Assembly: GCA_030278955.1 (NCBI GenBank)
Contig: JAOANR010000009.1
Span: 33,581,504 to 33,645,503 of the forward strand
Reading direction: 5' to 3'
DNA: 64,000 nucleotides
DNA from: Hygrophila difformis
Taxonomy: Eukaryota; Streptophyta; Magnoliopsida; Lamiales; Acanthaceae
Shown: positions 10,975 to 23,181 of the stretch, piece after piece
How positions within the stretch are numbered: the first letter of the stretch is position 1
How the letters are laid out: every line of letters starts with the position of its first letter
The notes under the pieces: model-generated
Database searches by the model: none
What the model was told of the DNA's origin: nothing
What the model saw: only the letters and a program-made list of their open reading frames with translations
Program-made: the position numbers and the translations under genes

Positions 10975-12600
10975 TTACAAAGGAGCTGATCCAGGAGACG
11001 AAGGCTGAAGGACTTCTTTATATACTATGTTCTTTGTCCTGTTCAAATCAATAAATTGACTTGAAGGGCAGGTAAGAATTTTTAAGTGAGATGCTGACCT
11101 AACGCGAGATAAAGCAATATATAACTGGCCATGTGAGTACACATGTTCTTTCAAATAAATTCCAACACGATCTAGGGTCTGACCTTGGGATTTATTAATC
11201 GTCATTGCAAAGCACAAGCGAATTGGAAATTGGACACGCTTGAAAGTAACAGGGAAGTGGAGGTCGGAAGGGCCTTTCAAAGGTATCCTATGCAAGAAGA
11301 CTTCTTTACCACTGAACTCGCCAAAGGAAATTGTTGCATAGATAACATTGGAACATAGTTTTTTTTTACCATCAGGCGTGTTCCATTGCAAAGGCCTTCA
11401 GTGGAATCTAAATTTCTCAACAAGATGATCGGTGCAACGACTTTCAAAAGTAATCGGTGAGGGGGAAGGCTACCAGGGCACAATGAATTCAACAGGTCCA
11501 CATAAACAGATTGGTTATCAGGACAGTCAGTTTCATCGCGACTATAATATTCAGTCAATTCCCCTGGGAATCGCTCAATGAGCATAGAATTCAATTCATC
11601 AACATAACAATTCTTTGTGCTCAGCAGCATGCTATTCGCAGCAATGGGGATTGGTTAGTTCTATACTTTGAAAAGAAGGGTACAGAAAGTCAGTCAATTT
11701 TTCCACAGAAGATAGGTCGTTTTCATACAGGATGCAAAGATCAGGTGGAATTGAAATAGTATAGTACGGATCAGTTGGCTCACTTCCATTACCAACGCGC
11801 AATAAGTAGGAAGTGAATGCAGGGTCCAACCGAGCACGCATATTTTCAGTTAAATGGATGACCTGAAATGAAGGCCAAAGGACGGATTGAACTATACAAG
11901 ATGCAATTATATCAGCTTCACTACCATTCTGAACAATAGGCAATGTCTGACGGAAATTACCCCCAGCACCACAACTTTCCCTCCAAACAAAAGATCTGAA
12001 CCCATGAGATCCTGGAGCAGATCATTCAATGCTTCAATCGCACATTTGTTAGACATGGTAACTTCATCCCATTAAATGAGCTTACTTTCCCTGATCAATT
12101 TTGCTAAAGAACTTTGCTTACTGATCCGACAATGTGTCCCAGACGAAGTATCTACTGGGATTTTAAACCGAGAATGAGCTGTACGACCACCAGGAAGCAA
12201 TGAAGTTGCTATCCCAGAACTTGCATTAGCAAGGGCAACAAATCCTTTTGAACGGACGCCCGCAAGCAAAGCTGTATGAAGGAATGATTTCCCAGTTCCA
12301 CCTGGCCCATCAATAAAAAAAGCATTGCTTTGCGCACAATAAACAGTAGAAGTGATTTTTTCAAAAGCATCTCGCTGCCCTTCATTAAATTGTCGAATAG
12401 CTTCTAAATCACTTGGATGAACAATAATATTCCTTTCAGCATCAACTTCTTTTGTATAATGCTCGTGAAAAATGTTGGGCAGTTGGTGGTCAATTAAATT
12501 ATAGGATTCTATTCTTTTCCCCAATGAGAGTAAGAACGAACCAATTTGGGAAAGGACCTTTTTCTGGATTATGTATGTTGGCATCTGTAGATTAATGAAG
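10975..12600 (-). pseudogene. Helitron Pif1-type helicase domain, copy 1
   Basis: SF1 helicase fused to the Rep in plant Helitrons; it would unwind DNA during rolling-circle transposition. Visible motifs: Walker A GPGGTGKS (intact), ANASSGIA with LLPGGRTAHS, WDEV.M (motif II), the FRQTLP block, IHLTENMRA, and the C-terminal FAMTINKSQGQTLDRVGIYL plus YIALSRVRS (motifs V and VI). The frame is broken by TAA at 12072-12074, a one-base loss before FRQTLP, a frame change near 11632, and two extra T in a T-run near 11360. The frame ends at 10975. The one-base loss and the 11632 break are also in copy 2. Confidence 0.9.
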
Positions 12601-14349
12601 TCACTCGGAAAGGGAATCCTCAAACATTTCCCGCAAAGCACGAGGGTTTTGAGGCTCACAGTAAACAAGCAAAGTTGCAAAAAGCCACCGAAGTGCATAA
12701 GGTATACTAAATGCAGCAGCCTCCTGAAGGTATAATTCCTGACTGTTATCATTTTCAAACAAACCACGGAGGCAGCAAGCCTCTTTGAATGTTTGTGTAG
12801 TTTTACCCTGGTACCTTAGCAAGTCCTGGAAAGAAGTTGGACGATGCACCTTCATTAAAAGCAACCGCAGGTAGTACCGTTCTCCTTCAGTAGGATGTGC
12901 AAGGTTTACACGGCCTATTGCACCCTCATGCTTTTTCCGGAACTGCCAAAAATTTTTTGTCGAATGCCAGACAAAATAAGTGGGAAACTCAGGGCATGGC
13001 AAGTTCAGCCGTTGTGCTTCAGCATTTGTCTTGTTCATGAAAAAGAATTTAGTAAGCATTGTTTTTCGATTAAATGGATTACGCAGGACATTAGCTAATT
13101 TCTCGCGTACATTGAAGTGAACACAATGAAAGTTTTCTAAGTGCAACTGAAGATGAATAACATCAGGTTTCATTTCAGTGAGAGTAAATCTAAAAATCCT
13201 CCAAGCTGCTTCTGGAGGCGAAACCCATCTAGCAGATTGGTACTGTTTGATCTCATCAACAACCTGATAGTCTTTATCTGCACCAACATAGAAGTGTATT
13301 TTATCATGTCCTTTACAAATATATTTATAAATGTACTTGATTGACTGAACAGTTGCACAAATTTCCACATTAATATGACAATTATACTTAGCCAGCAAAA
13401 AAAGATTATAGAGAACAACCCATCTGTTATCTAACTGTTGGCCTCTGACCCGGACTGTAACCCCAGTATCTCGACGTCTATAAACAGGATACGTATCATG
13501 GCCTTTGGTCGTTTCCCTGCAAAACTTTTTTGGAAACCTGTAAGAACAGCTGCGACCATTCTACATACAAATATTCGATGGATTTAATTCTCCACATGGG
13601 CCATGCATCATATGAGTTTTAACCAAACTGTACAAATATGGATTATGATTTTGATCAGGGATTTCAGCAGATACAATGGCATCATATTCATCAATAGTAA
13701 AGAATTTGGAATCTCGGGCAAGTATTAGCAAAATGTGGGCATGTGGTAAGCATCTTTTTTGGAATTTAATGACATATGTATATGCGATGATTTCACGAAA
13801 AAGTCGTTCCTGAACCAAATCATGTTTGAACTGCAGGAACTTTGAATGGAACACACGGGCAGTTAAGTCAGGACGATTCTGGACTTGTTCATTACAGACC
13901 AACAATTCTTTAATTTCAGGCCAATTTGGATTGCATGTCATTGTTAAAAAAAGATCAGGCTTACCAAAGTGTTGAACAAGAGCCATTGCATCTACATATC
14001 GCCGGCGCATATCTTGAGGACCACCAATGAAGGAAGGAGGAAGGTATGTCCTTTGGCCACAATGAACACCATCCTTCTCACCACTTGCATAGCAATCTTG
14101 GATGCCCTATAAAAATTCATTGCGGATGTCTGCCTGCGTTGATCTATGAAAATCAAGGCGCTGGGTTTCTATTTTAATGTACTGATCAACAAAGAATTGC
14201 TGGGTCAGCCGGCCAAAATGCAAAACATACGGGGAATCATGAGGCCTAATTTGAAACATATAAGCATAATATTCCCTCATTGAAACGAAAGAACAATCAG
14301 ATGGTGATGCTGCAGCCACTGCAAAAGAAGTTAGAAAAATTAAAGACAT
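12601..14349 (-). pseudogene. Helitron HUH-type Rep (helitron-like N domain), copy 1
   Basis: The replication initiator that would nick and join DNA at Helitron ends. In order: SMREYYAYMFQIRP, FVDQYIKIETQRLDF, LPPSFIGGPQDMRRRY, FLTMTCNPNWPEI, the HUH motif inside KRCLPHAHILLIL, CGELNPSN, YRRRDTG and the two-tyrosine region SIKYIYKYICKG. All diagnostic residues are present. TAG stops at 14107-14109 and 13561-13563 interrupt the frame, and a one-base insertion near 12601 shifts the link to the helicase. Copy 2 is open at each of these places, so these lesions arose after the copies separated. Confidence 0.92.
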
Positions 14350-14675
14350 AAAGAAAAAGAGAGACGGATAAACACCGTATACCTACAGCAGAAACAACTC
14401 ACATTGTGCCTCATGCACAAATAGCTCATCCACATACGAAACAGTACTGGCATCTCCAAACAGACCAGGACCATCTACTGATTGATGTCTACCAGGGAGT
14501 TTATGTTTATTTTTTTTATCCCTTGATGCCATCCACTTTCACCCAATGGTAACAACAATGGGTATTGCAGAGGATCATAACATCCATAATAATATGAGAT
14601 AGGATGGCTCCGACCACTGTTACTATGGACCTCAATATGACGCATTTTGGTCACCGCAACACCCTCATCTTCAAG
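14350..14675 (-). other. intron or linker between Helitron exons, copy 1
   Basis: Holds a short minus-strand coding patch (DASTVSYVDELFVHEAQ) bounded by non-coding sequence, and a patch (SYYYGCYDPLQYPLLFPLG, near 14550-14610) that is the conserved Helitron PLQYPLLFP motif. Copy 2 lacks about 110 bp of this interval (near 49548). Confidence 0.6.
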
Positions 14676-15346
14676 CTACAGCGCAGCAACCTGGGAAAAT
14701 GAGGGTTTATTCAAAGTTTTCTGGTCAATTCTAGGATTACAATGAAGGATAATATTATAGTCTGGCAAATTAGAAACATCATTCAATGACCAGAAGAACT
14801 TTAAGTATGGATTTTCTGAAAGGATATCAACAATTTTTTTGATCACACATGGAGGAATGCGTGGGAAAGACTTAGAACGTTCAGCACATTGATGTTCAGT
14901 ATCATAAAAATATAATTGCAAATTTGTGGACGTGGCAATAGGATCACTGAAATGGAAAAGTTGACCCTGGACCCTAAAAGTATAAATACCTTTATTATTC
15001 TTTGCCAATTCTTTGTCATACCTAACACCCAAAGAAGTGAATGCAAATTATTACTAATTGCACGGATATATTCCTTAAAGGCAACATCTTCTGGAGCAGG
15101 CGAAAGTAGAAGTTCCTTTAGTGAACTAGGCACCGGATTACAAGAAATACAGATATCCCCATCCATGCAACAGAAGTTTGTTGTTTCGTGGGGGAATTTC
15201 AATGCCCCACAGTGGCGACAGCTCGAACCTTTTGCAAAACAAATGGCTCCAAAGGCAACCGGGAACCTGAAGAACCTAACACGCCTGCACGAAAAGAAAG
15301 GAATGAAGAAAATGCGCAAAATGTGATATTGAAATTGTAAAGACAT
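14676..15346 (-). pseudogene. Helitron RepHel N-terminal region with zinc-binding cysteines, copy 1
   Basis: Encodes CRHCGALKFPHETTNFCCMDGD (a Cys/His cluster), then VQGQLFHFSDPI, LQLYFYDTEHQ and NPYLKFFWSLNDV, all usual N-terminal landmarks of plant Helitron helicase proteins. A one-base loss near 15040, next to ISNNLH, splits it into two frames; copy 2 is continuous there. The coding start is probably in an upstream exon. Confidence 0.85.
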
Positions 15347-16243
15347 GCTATTAAAAAAAAGCTAAATCCAAGCTCTGGGAACTGACCACAATAGACAGAA
15401 AAGAAGAAGAAACTATTAGACTTAGTCTGAGGGGACAAACCAGATCACAAAGCTAAACTATGATAGTTACAATATCCAAGAAACACTAACACCCCCAACC
15501 CCCACACATCAAGGAAAACTGTACACTATAGAAAATATCCAAAAAAAAAAACAAAGCATCACAAAACTATATAAAAACTCCGCAGCTCACCAGCAGTTGT
15601 GGAACTTTCTCGAAATGAGGACATGCTGGGAGATTCAGGAATGGAAGGCGGCACTTTAGCTGGAGAGGAAAGGCCAAAGGGGCAGTTATAAGATTGCTAC
15701 AATGCGGCAATGAAACCATGAAAGGAAGCGTTGTTATAGATGCCAAAGATTTACAACGGGGAAGTTTCCATGGCTGATGCAAGGCCTGTCCAGGGAACGC
15801 CGTGCGGACTACAATAAATAACATTGAACCAAGGTCACAAATATTGTAAAACAGAATTTAAAAGCCGCAAACTAATAGAAGACAAAATGGCTCACCATTC
15901 CTTTTGCGTCGTTCTGGTTTTTCTGCACAAGTGAGGGAACAAACATAGCAAAAACAGTCATATCAAGCATTGTCAATAACCAAAAATAGCATTGAAAAAC
16001 AGTTCATAGCACCCAAACACGAGAAAGGAAATATTTGAACATACCGGGCAAAATGGTAGAATGAACGTGGGTTACAAGAACAGGGACATTTGTTGCTGGA
16101 TCAATTCCTGAAACAACAACTTTTTTAAAGAGCACCAGGGAGCAGTAAAAAAACCCCACACTAATGTGCCACAAGAGAAGATGGAAACCAAAGTTTTTTA
16201 ATAACAAAAGCTAAAGGCAAAAGAAAAGGATAAGGAGAAAAGT
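15347..16243 (-). other. Helitron copy 1 upstream exons and introns, unresolved
   Basis: Conserved with copy 2 (50415-51331). Contains poly-A runs, several AG/GT-like splice candidates and only short minus frames. It ends in a duplicated AAAGTTTTTTAAT (about 16192 and 16239), where homology with copy 2 stops. Confidence 0.5.
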
Positions 16244-16913
16244 TTTTTAATGTTTACCTCATTCTTCCCTTACTATATGTATTCATTTGATTAGCCAGTA
16301 GGCCTAGAAATGACAATATTTCTGTAGCACAAAACCGAGGAAAATAATTTCAGTAATGGCTTAGCCTAGACCGAACTGCTTAATCGTTACAGCATGAGTA
16401 ATTTATGAAATTGTTAAAAGTTGTATCACTATATTGAGTTAAGTTCTACAAAGTCCATTTTTCTGAGCATGGTGGGCATCGCATCTTAAGCCACTGGGAG
16501 ACATGAAGGAATTTAAAATTCGTCAAAGCCATGGAAGGTACTTTAGCTCACTATTATGGTTGCATATTCTGCTGCTGGCTGTAGTTATTACAGCATATTT
16601 GCTATGAGTGCAAGACTGGCTTTATGTGGAGTATGAGTACTAGGAGAAGGATTAGGCCAATAAAAACAAGCCGTTAGAATGTAACAGGTTTAATGTTATA
16701 CTCCTACTTTACAACATATATCAAAACTTTTTACACACACCGACAAATTTTAAATATTACCTACAAATGAATCATACCAAATTCCCTCTTCCAAAAAATT
16801 TCTCTGGCTTCGGCTCCGCCAAAAAAAAATAAAAAAAAATCCTTCCAAAAAACTACCTTCTAAAAACATACAATTATTTCTTTCCCCCACGGGCAGTTGT
16901 ACCCCCTCGGCTC
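16244..16913. other. AT-rich spacer, probable body of a small non-autonomous Helitron
   Basis: No gene. The only structural feature is the plus-strand Helitron 3' terminus at its right edge; the matching 5' TC end was not located. Confidence 0.35.
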
Positions 16914-16943
16914 GCTGTGCATTTGCACAGCTTCTCCAGCTAG
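16914..16943 (+). mobile_element. Helitron 3' terminus on the plus strand
   Basis: A perfect hairpin (GCTGTGC, short loop, GCACAGC; 16914-16931) is followed 8 nt later by CTAG (16940-16943) and then T (16944). That is the canonical Helitron 3' end and target base. It points the opposite way from the Rep/helicase genes next to it, so it belongs to a different, probably non-autonomous Helitron. Confidence 0.78.
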
Positions 16944-17049
16944 TAATAGTTATATATGTAAAAAAACAAGATTTAAGTGCAATGATGACCTGAAAGAATC
17001 ATTATGATGTAGAAGCATAGGGATAAACTAGTCATGTAAACTAGTTCAA

Positions 17050-18059
17050 ACACCTTTCGTGGACACGTTATTCAGTTTTAAAATAATAAGCAACAGAATA
17101 AATATGAACTGAAAAATAAACGAACTCAGAGATTTGTTGACCCAGTTCGGCACAAGCCTACTTCTGGGGGATACCAATCTAGGAGGTTTCACTACTTGTT
17201 TAACTCGATCCACGATCCAAACAATAGTGTTTCAATTTTCCCAACTCCAATGTCCAAGCAGTTGAATTGTCGAACCAAAACACTCCCTTGTTTTGGTAAA
17301 GATCTCCCCGACCTTACTCCAATTCCTTGAAGGCCCCTCCTTCAAGTTACCCTTGGTCGAAACCTGTTGGCAAACCCTCATTCAAGAGTTGTTTTCTTTT
17401 AAGCTCGTGTATTGAGGAATCCTTGGAATACTTTGACTGAATTCGTCGACTTCAATCAAGATCGTAGTAGCACACTCTTCGATCTATTCACTCAAGGTCG
17501 TGATGATCAATTACTTCCTTCAGTAAGATGTAATCGCGAACACGGAAGGAATGAATTTTCTCACGTCAGAAGGAATACCTAAATGGCTTCAGAGATAATG
17601 AAATCAAAAGTCGTGCATATTCACTCCTTGGCATGAGTATTTGAAGTGAGTGAAATCTCCATTCTAAGGTAAGATATTGTTTCCATTACTCTTCCTTCCT
17701 TAGAATGGAGTTGCCAGGAATAGGAGATATTTGTTGCCATAATCCTTGAACACGATCCAGGCAAGAGATTATCTGACCGTTGAAGATGATTTCATGCAGA
17801 TAGCCAGCTTCTCCTTCCTTGAATAGTTTGTCGGATAAAAGTGTGGTTGGTTCGAGAACGTAGTCCAGACATCGGTTGTGAACACATTTGCTCAAAACTA
17901 ATTCCCAATAATAGGTGATATGGTAGTTCAAGTGCAAGCCTGATGTATTTTTTAAATAACCATGTTTATATGTATTTTGTAGACAATATTTATAGGGTTC
18001 CTCTTGTATATTATTAATGTTTTTTTTATAAATTGTGGGGAAAATTATTTCAGATGACA
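17050..18059 (-). repeat. copia-type LTR remnant, minus strand
   Basis: On the minus strand a TATA box (CCTATAAATATTG, about 17980-17995) is followed by R/U5-like sequence and by the copia U5 landmark CCCCCAGAAGTAGG then GAACTGGGTCAACAAA (about 17140-17170). The right edge at 18059 begins TGTCATC on the minus strand. No internal domain or PBS follows on the left, so it may be a solo LTR or a fragment. The left end is not fixed and I see no target-site duplication. Confidence 0.6.
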
Positions 18060-18561
18060 TTAGTTAATTGGGGCTTAAAAATACTTATTCACTAAAAATA
18101 ATGGACACTATTTGAAATAAATTGTGTATAATTTCGCATAGAATAACCAAAAAGAATGCAGACTATTTAAAAAATATTGAATAATTGCAAATGACTTATT
18201 AAGTAGAAAGAATGCATAACATGTTATAGTTTTGCTTATATGATAATTACTATGATCAAAAAGTTTTGATATGCACACAAAATCTACACAAAGATAAATG
18301 TAGAAGTATTTTTTGATAGAAGTATTTTTTTAGAGATGCATCTGTAGGTAGGGAGGTATTTGGTCTGTGAGGTGTTTTAGAGATGCATCTGGTTGGGAAG
18401 ATGTTTTCAACGAAGTGAATGTTTAGGGATGCATCTGTGTTTGTGTTTATGTTAAAAATTCCAGACATTGTTTGTATTATATTTTCCATAAAAATGGCGA
18501 AGCCTAATAATAACAGACAGTACTACATTATTATGTAGAAAAGAAAAATGTATAAAGGTTA
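18060..18561. other. AT-rich spacer with three AGAGATGCATCTG-like repeats
   Basis: No gene. GATGCATCTG occurs three times (about 18335, 18381 and 18430) at about 45-50 bp spacing. The block directly precedes the AATAG target site of copia 2. Confidence 0.5.
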
Positions 18562-18566
18562 AATAG

Positions 18567-19409
18567 TGTTTTTATCACTAACTAGCTCCTATGCAGATGA
18601 AGTAGTTCCATGGTTGTTGAAACTACGCTAGAACGACCCGAGCAGTTACAGACAGACATGTGCGACAGTTATTTGACATGTGCGCGTGTCTAACCGACCC
18701 AAGAGGATCCAATTCGTGCTTTTGAGTTTATATACCTGTGTTTAGACCCTCTGTAATTAGTTTTGAGTTTTATTGAGTTGTAATTTTCAATTTTGAGAGA
18801 TTTTGTGAGTCGGTTATTCTCTAGCTTTTCATAGATTGATTCTTGGAGAGATTAGAAAATCCCTTGATGAGATTCTGCACTTTTAGAAGACCTTTCGTTT
18901 CATAATCAAGTCTGCGTTGAATTTGCTTCGATAAGTTCATCTTGTTGAAGAAACACGTTTCTACATTTTTTGTGTTTCAAAGTCGTCTTGGCGAAGAGGC
19001 TTTGAAGGAATCTGAAGAAGATGATTCAGGATATCTGCTACACCTGATTTCCAAGACTTGAAGATCAAAACAATCGGAGGTTACCTGTTTGGCCTGACTG
19101 TCCGAGGATCGGTGTTGCGAGGGAGTCCAGACAACAATCAATCTGCAGACTGTAAGTCGTGTGAGATAGAGTCAGTTCCTTGATTGTTTGATTGTTTTAG
19201 TCTTAGTTTTCTTGAGTGATAGTATTGGAGCTTGGATTGGAATCCCCCAGATGTAGATCCGTTGGATTGAACTGGGTTACCAAATTTGTGTGTCATTACT
19301 TTCCGCTGCATTACACTTTCTGCACACGCACACTATCGTTCACAAGTCGTTTTAACTACCGCTCGACTACGCGCTTAACACAAGATTTTAGTATTATCTG
19401 GGACCAACG
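18567..19409 (+). repeat. 5' LTR of the second copia element
   Basis: Starts TGTTTTTATC after AATAG (18562-18566). A TATA box (TTTATATACCTG) lies near 18727. The U5 landmark CCCCCAGATGTAGATCC is near 19245. It ends GGACCAACG, where the sister LTR end at 6826 reads CCAACA, so the terminal A is mutated. A primer-binding site and gag follow. Confidence 0.85.
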
Positions 19410-19411
19410 AT

Positions 19412-19423
19412 TGGTATCAGAGC
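19412..19423 (+). promoter_or_regulatory. primer-binding site (initiator tRNA-Met type)
   Basis: TGGTATCAGAGC lies 2 bp after the LTR, complementary to the 3' end of initiator methionine tRNA, the usual primer of plant copia elements. Confidence 0.88.
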
Positions 19424-19469
19424 GGCAGACTCAGACGTATTAGAGGCGATCTGAAGAAATCTTGGCAAG

Positions 19470-20090
19470 ATGAGTAGAGAAGGCGCATCACTTTCAAGAC
19501 CACCATTGTTCGATGGCACTAACTACAGATATTGGAGAACTCGGATGAAGATTCATTTAATGGCCCTTGGAGACGAAGTATGGGACACAGTCGAGACAGC
19601 CTGGCAACCACCAACTCGACCACAGACTGCTCCAGCAGGTTCTACAGAACCACCTGGTAGTCGGCCAGCAACCAAGGCTGAATATACTCAAGCTGAAAAA
19701 GATGCCAAGAAAGGAAACTATACTGCCCTAAATGCGATTTTCAGTGCTATGGACGAGACGCAGTTCCAACTAGTCACCAACCACACACTAGCTCATGATG
19801 CATGGAAAACTCTAGAGGTGATGTATGAAGGTTCTGAGGATGTTCGAGCTACCAAGTTACAGCGAGTTGAGACCATGTTCGAGAATCTGAAGATGAATAA
19901 GGACGAATCGATTTCAACCTATTACGGGAGGTTCAAAGACATTGTAAATCAAGCCTATTCCTTGGGATTGATTTATGATAATCAAAAACTAGTTCGAAAG
20001 ATGTTGAGGACTCTCACCAAGAAGTATGCCCCGAAGGTTGCTACATTGGAAGAATTGGATAAGTTGAACACTATTACCTTGGATGGTGAA
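19470..20090 (+). pseudogene. gag: copia gag, 3' truncated
   Basis: Starts MSREGASLSRPPLFDG at the first ATG after the PBS. PPLFDGTNYRYWRTRMKIHL is the N-terminal gag region of the DUF4219 type. The UBN2-type part follows (AHDAWKTLEVMYEGSEDV, YYGRFKDIVNQ, VRKMLRTLTKKYAPKV). About 205 residues are copia-like; the reading then runs into Helitron-homologous DNA at 20088 and stops at 20126. Zinc knuckle, protease and pol are absent. The rest of this element is not found to the right of Helitron copy 2, so a deletion joined gag to the Helitron. Confidence 0.87.
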
Positions 20091-23000
20091 TCTGTTGAGA
20101 CCCAGGGAAATTTGTTGTACCCCTGAGAAAGCTTCTTCAAACCTAGGTGAATCTGTTGTATGTGTATTAAGAAATCTAACTTTTCCAACCATTAGCTTTG
20201 GCAAGGACGACAGATTGAATTTGTTTGGAAATAGAATACTGAAGATATACCTAACCGGAAACAACAAGCATACATTACAATTACAAAACACGTAGGTGCA
20301 ATAACGGGAAAAGAGATTAGTTACCTTAACCCAAGTCTTTCAAGGATCCGAGCACCAGAGTGTATAGCTTAGATTGATGCGAACGAATCCAAAATAGAAA
20401 CACCCTACAAATGAACAAAAGCAGGGCTTATAACAGAGAGCATTTTAGAGGGAAATGGAAAACAAAACCTAACAACAGCGGAAATAGGGTTCGCAAAGAA
20501 CGGACCTAACCAGAAACAAACAATTTACAAATAAACAAAGAGTCGAATAATCTATTCACAAATTCAAAAGCTAATTGAACAAACTTATAACCATAACAAC
20601 AAAGTCAACATGAACCGAGAAATCATTCTCTACCCAAAAGCTAAAACTGTATACATTCCATAAATGAAAATACATCTTTCAAGAACTTTGAGGTAACAAA
20701 GACATTTCAAAGTACCCAATATTGTACGATTGAATAAATAAATATTCCAAAATGGGGGAAAAAAGAACAGTGGCATAAAGTATTCAACAATCAACAACAA
20801 ATTAAGCAATTTAAATCTCAAATCCAAGGACCGACAAGCAGTAACAATTATAAAAGAAACATTTATAGCTAAATCATTTCAAGTAATAGAAGGTTTCTAA
20901 ATGAATCAGTCTGTGACCTGGTTTTTTTGGTTTTCTTTCCCTGCGCCTCCAATACAGCAAAAGGTCTTTCTGTTCATAAGATAACGCCAGTCGAAGGAAG
21001 CTGCTCCCTGCCAAGTATCCCCACAAGGTTGCCATGGAAGCAGGGAAATGTTCATTTGAAGCTAACTAAGCGGTATCTATGAAACAACAACTTGGTTCAC
21101 CTTTTGAACGGACGCCACAGTTGGGTCCAGGGAGTACTGTTAAATAAGTTGTAACAAGGAGAAGGATAACTTTGAACTCATCTGGAGTGACAAGTAGGAC
21201 TTTGGGAATACTAAAAATCCATGAGAATACTGAAAATCCATAACTAACCAATAAAACAGGGGCACCAGAAGGCAACACAAATTTGAGAGAAGGGAACTAA
21301 TAGAACGGGTAGTAGAGGCCAACTGCAGACTGCAAAGACAATTTGAATAGATTAGAATACATTGTGAAACGCAAGCTGTAAAAAAGAAAAAAAGGTATAA
21401 GAAAGTAATAAATGTATTTAATTGAGGACCTGTTGGGAAAGATAGGGCTTACTAGTTATGGGAGAACATGCCAACCAGCATAGGCAAACAACAGCCCAAC
21501 ATTAGAACGAAGACAAAGGGCAATCTGATCTACCTTCCCCGCTCTAGCATTGTAACTTACAGCTGCATTAACGATAGGCAAAGCATACGGCCGACATGTA
21601 ATGTATTAGGATTAGTATTAACAGGCAACATATATATATACAAAGTAATTATAGATGGAACAATATGGTCCAATTGGCAAAGAAGTTAGGTGTTAGTAAG
21701 CACGGATTGTGAATGTAGATCCACGTTGTGGTTAGAATTTCACTCTACAGAGGTTTTCTGGTCGAGAAGGCAATGCAAGAAAATAGCGAAGGCAATTGAG
21801 ATGCATAGGTATGCCATATAACAGGAAGAGTAGAATCAAGACCTGGCAATTCAAGCTGGGATAAACTTGACGTGGCTAAAAAGAAAAAGAAAATAGTAAT
21901 ACTTAGATTCCAATGCACAATGTAGTTTATTAGAGCAACAAGCAGAGAAGATCTGCAACCTCTCTTATAATAACAAAGCAGTAATAGCACATGGAAAGTA
22001 AGCAAATCCTCAATAAATATAATTACAAGTAAATCGTTTCCATAATTAGGGGATCCTTTTAGCAAGGGCAAAATATAGAAATATATGTAAAAGTAGTAGG
22101 GCAGGTTATTTTGACCAAACTATCCAGAATAAAAGAGACCAAAATAATTGAATAATGCAAGGCAAAGACATGTGGTACAATAGTCAGATGCTTACCATAT
22201 TCAGCAACAATAAATTATTTGTTCACTTGGGTCGTTCAGTTCGTTAGCAGTTGGTTTGTTTACAAACAAACAACCCAATGCGTAAAATAACTGGTCATCC
22301 TGTAATTAGAAGAAACAAATTTGAAAGGAAGGCAGATGTGCAACAAATAAGTAAAGGAGTGCATATCCCATTGGACTAAACATGCAAGAGTAAGCAGGCG
22401 TACGATTTAACTAAATACAACAGATCTGGCAAGATCTTCAATAATAGGAACTTGAGCGTTTGCTTAAACACTATGTTTGACTATATCATTCCATGCAATT
22501 AATCAACATCGTAGGGGCCAGACAACATAAGCAACAGGAGTGTAGGGAAAAACTCCAGGGCTGATCTGATGCAACTATATACATATACAGAATATGTAAG
22601 TCCGCTGATACCCTGTATAGCTAAAAGCATGAGAAGACAACAACAGGCAATCTGGCCAAACCAAATCAATGAAAGGCAAATCCAATTCCACATTTACCTA
22701 CTAATATCCGGTACTGAACTCTGGATTAACACGATCTAAAATAGTATTCTTAAAATACTACGAGTACACGGCACAGTCCCCCATCCAGTGTGGGGTTAGA
22801 CAAGTATATAGAGGGAAGACATGATGGTGGAACATATGGTTGTAAGGCAATAGAAGGAAAAAACAAAAGGGCATTACCTTTCCAGCCAAACTGACGCACG
22901 GGAAGAAAGCAAAACAACTGCGCACGGAGCTTGCAGGAGAAAATACCAAAGCGGCAATAGCTCAGCGTTCGACAGTGGGAAAGCCAAACTGACTCTTCAT

Positions 23001-23100
23001 GGGCATCATCCAAATTAAACAATTAACCATCTCCAACAAAATATACAGCACAAATAGGTTACAGGATAGAATAGTGCCTGAAAATAATTTATAATGAAAA
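20088..23100 (-). other. Helitron copy 2 region downstream of the helicase, no gene resolved
   Basis: Counterpart of 7984-10974 with scattered substitutions and small indels. No conserved uninterrupted frame is shared by the two copies here, which argues that it is mostly intron, UTR or decayed coding sequence. Confidence 0.45.
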
Positions 23101-23181
23101 CTACAAAGGAGCTGATCCAGGAGACGAAGGCTGAAGAACTTCTTTATATACTATGTTCTTTGTCCTGTTGAAACCAATCAA

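Larger units (their letters stand above)
7984..16243 (-). mobile_element. Helitron copy 1 (autonomous type, degenerate)
   Basis: The segment is homologous along its length to 20088-26084 joined to 49151-51331 (copy 2). Minus-strand coding order is a zinc-binding N-terminal region, HUH Rep, then Pif1-type helicase, which defines an autonomous plant Helitron. The limits given are those of homology with copy 2, not proven Helitron termini; no TC or CTRR-with-hairpin end was found at either edge. Copy 1 has its own stops (14107, 13561, 12072) and frameshifts (about 15040, 12601, 11360), besides two frame breaks shared with copy 2. Confidence 0.87.
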
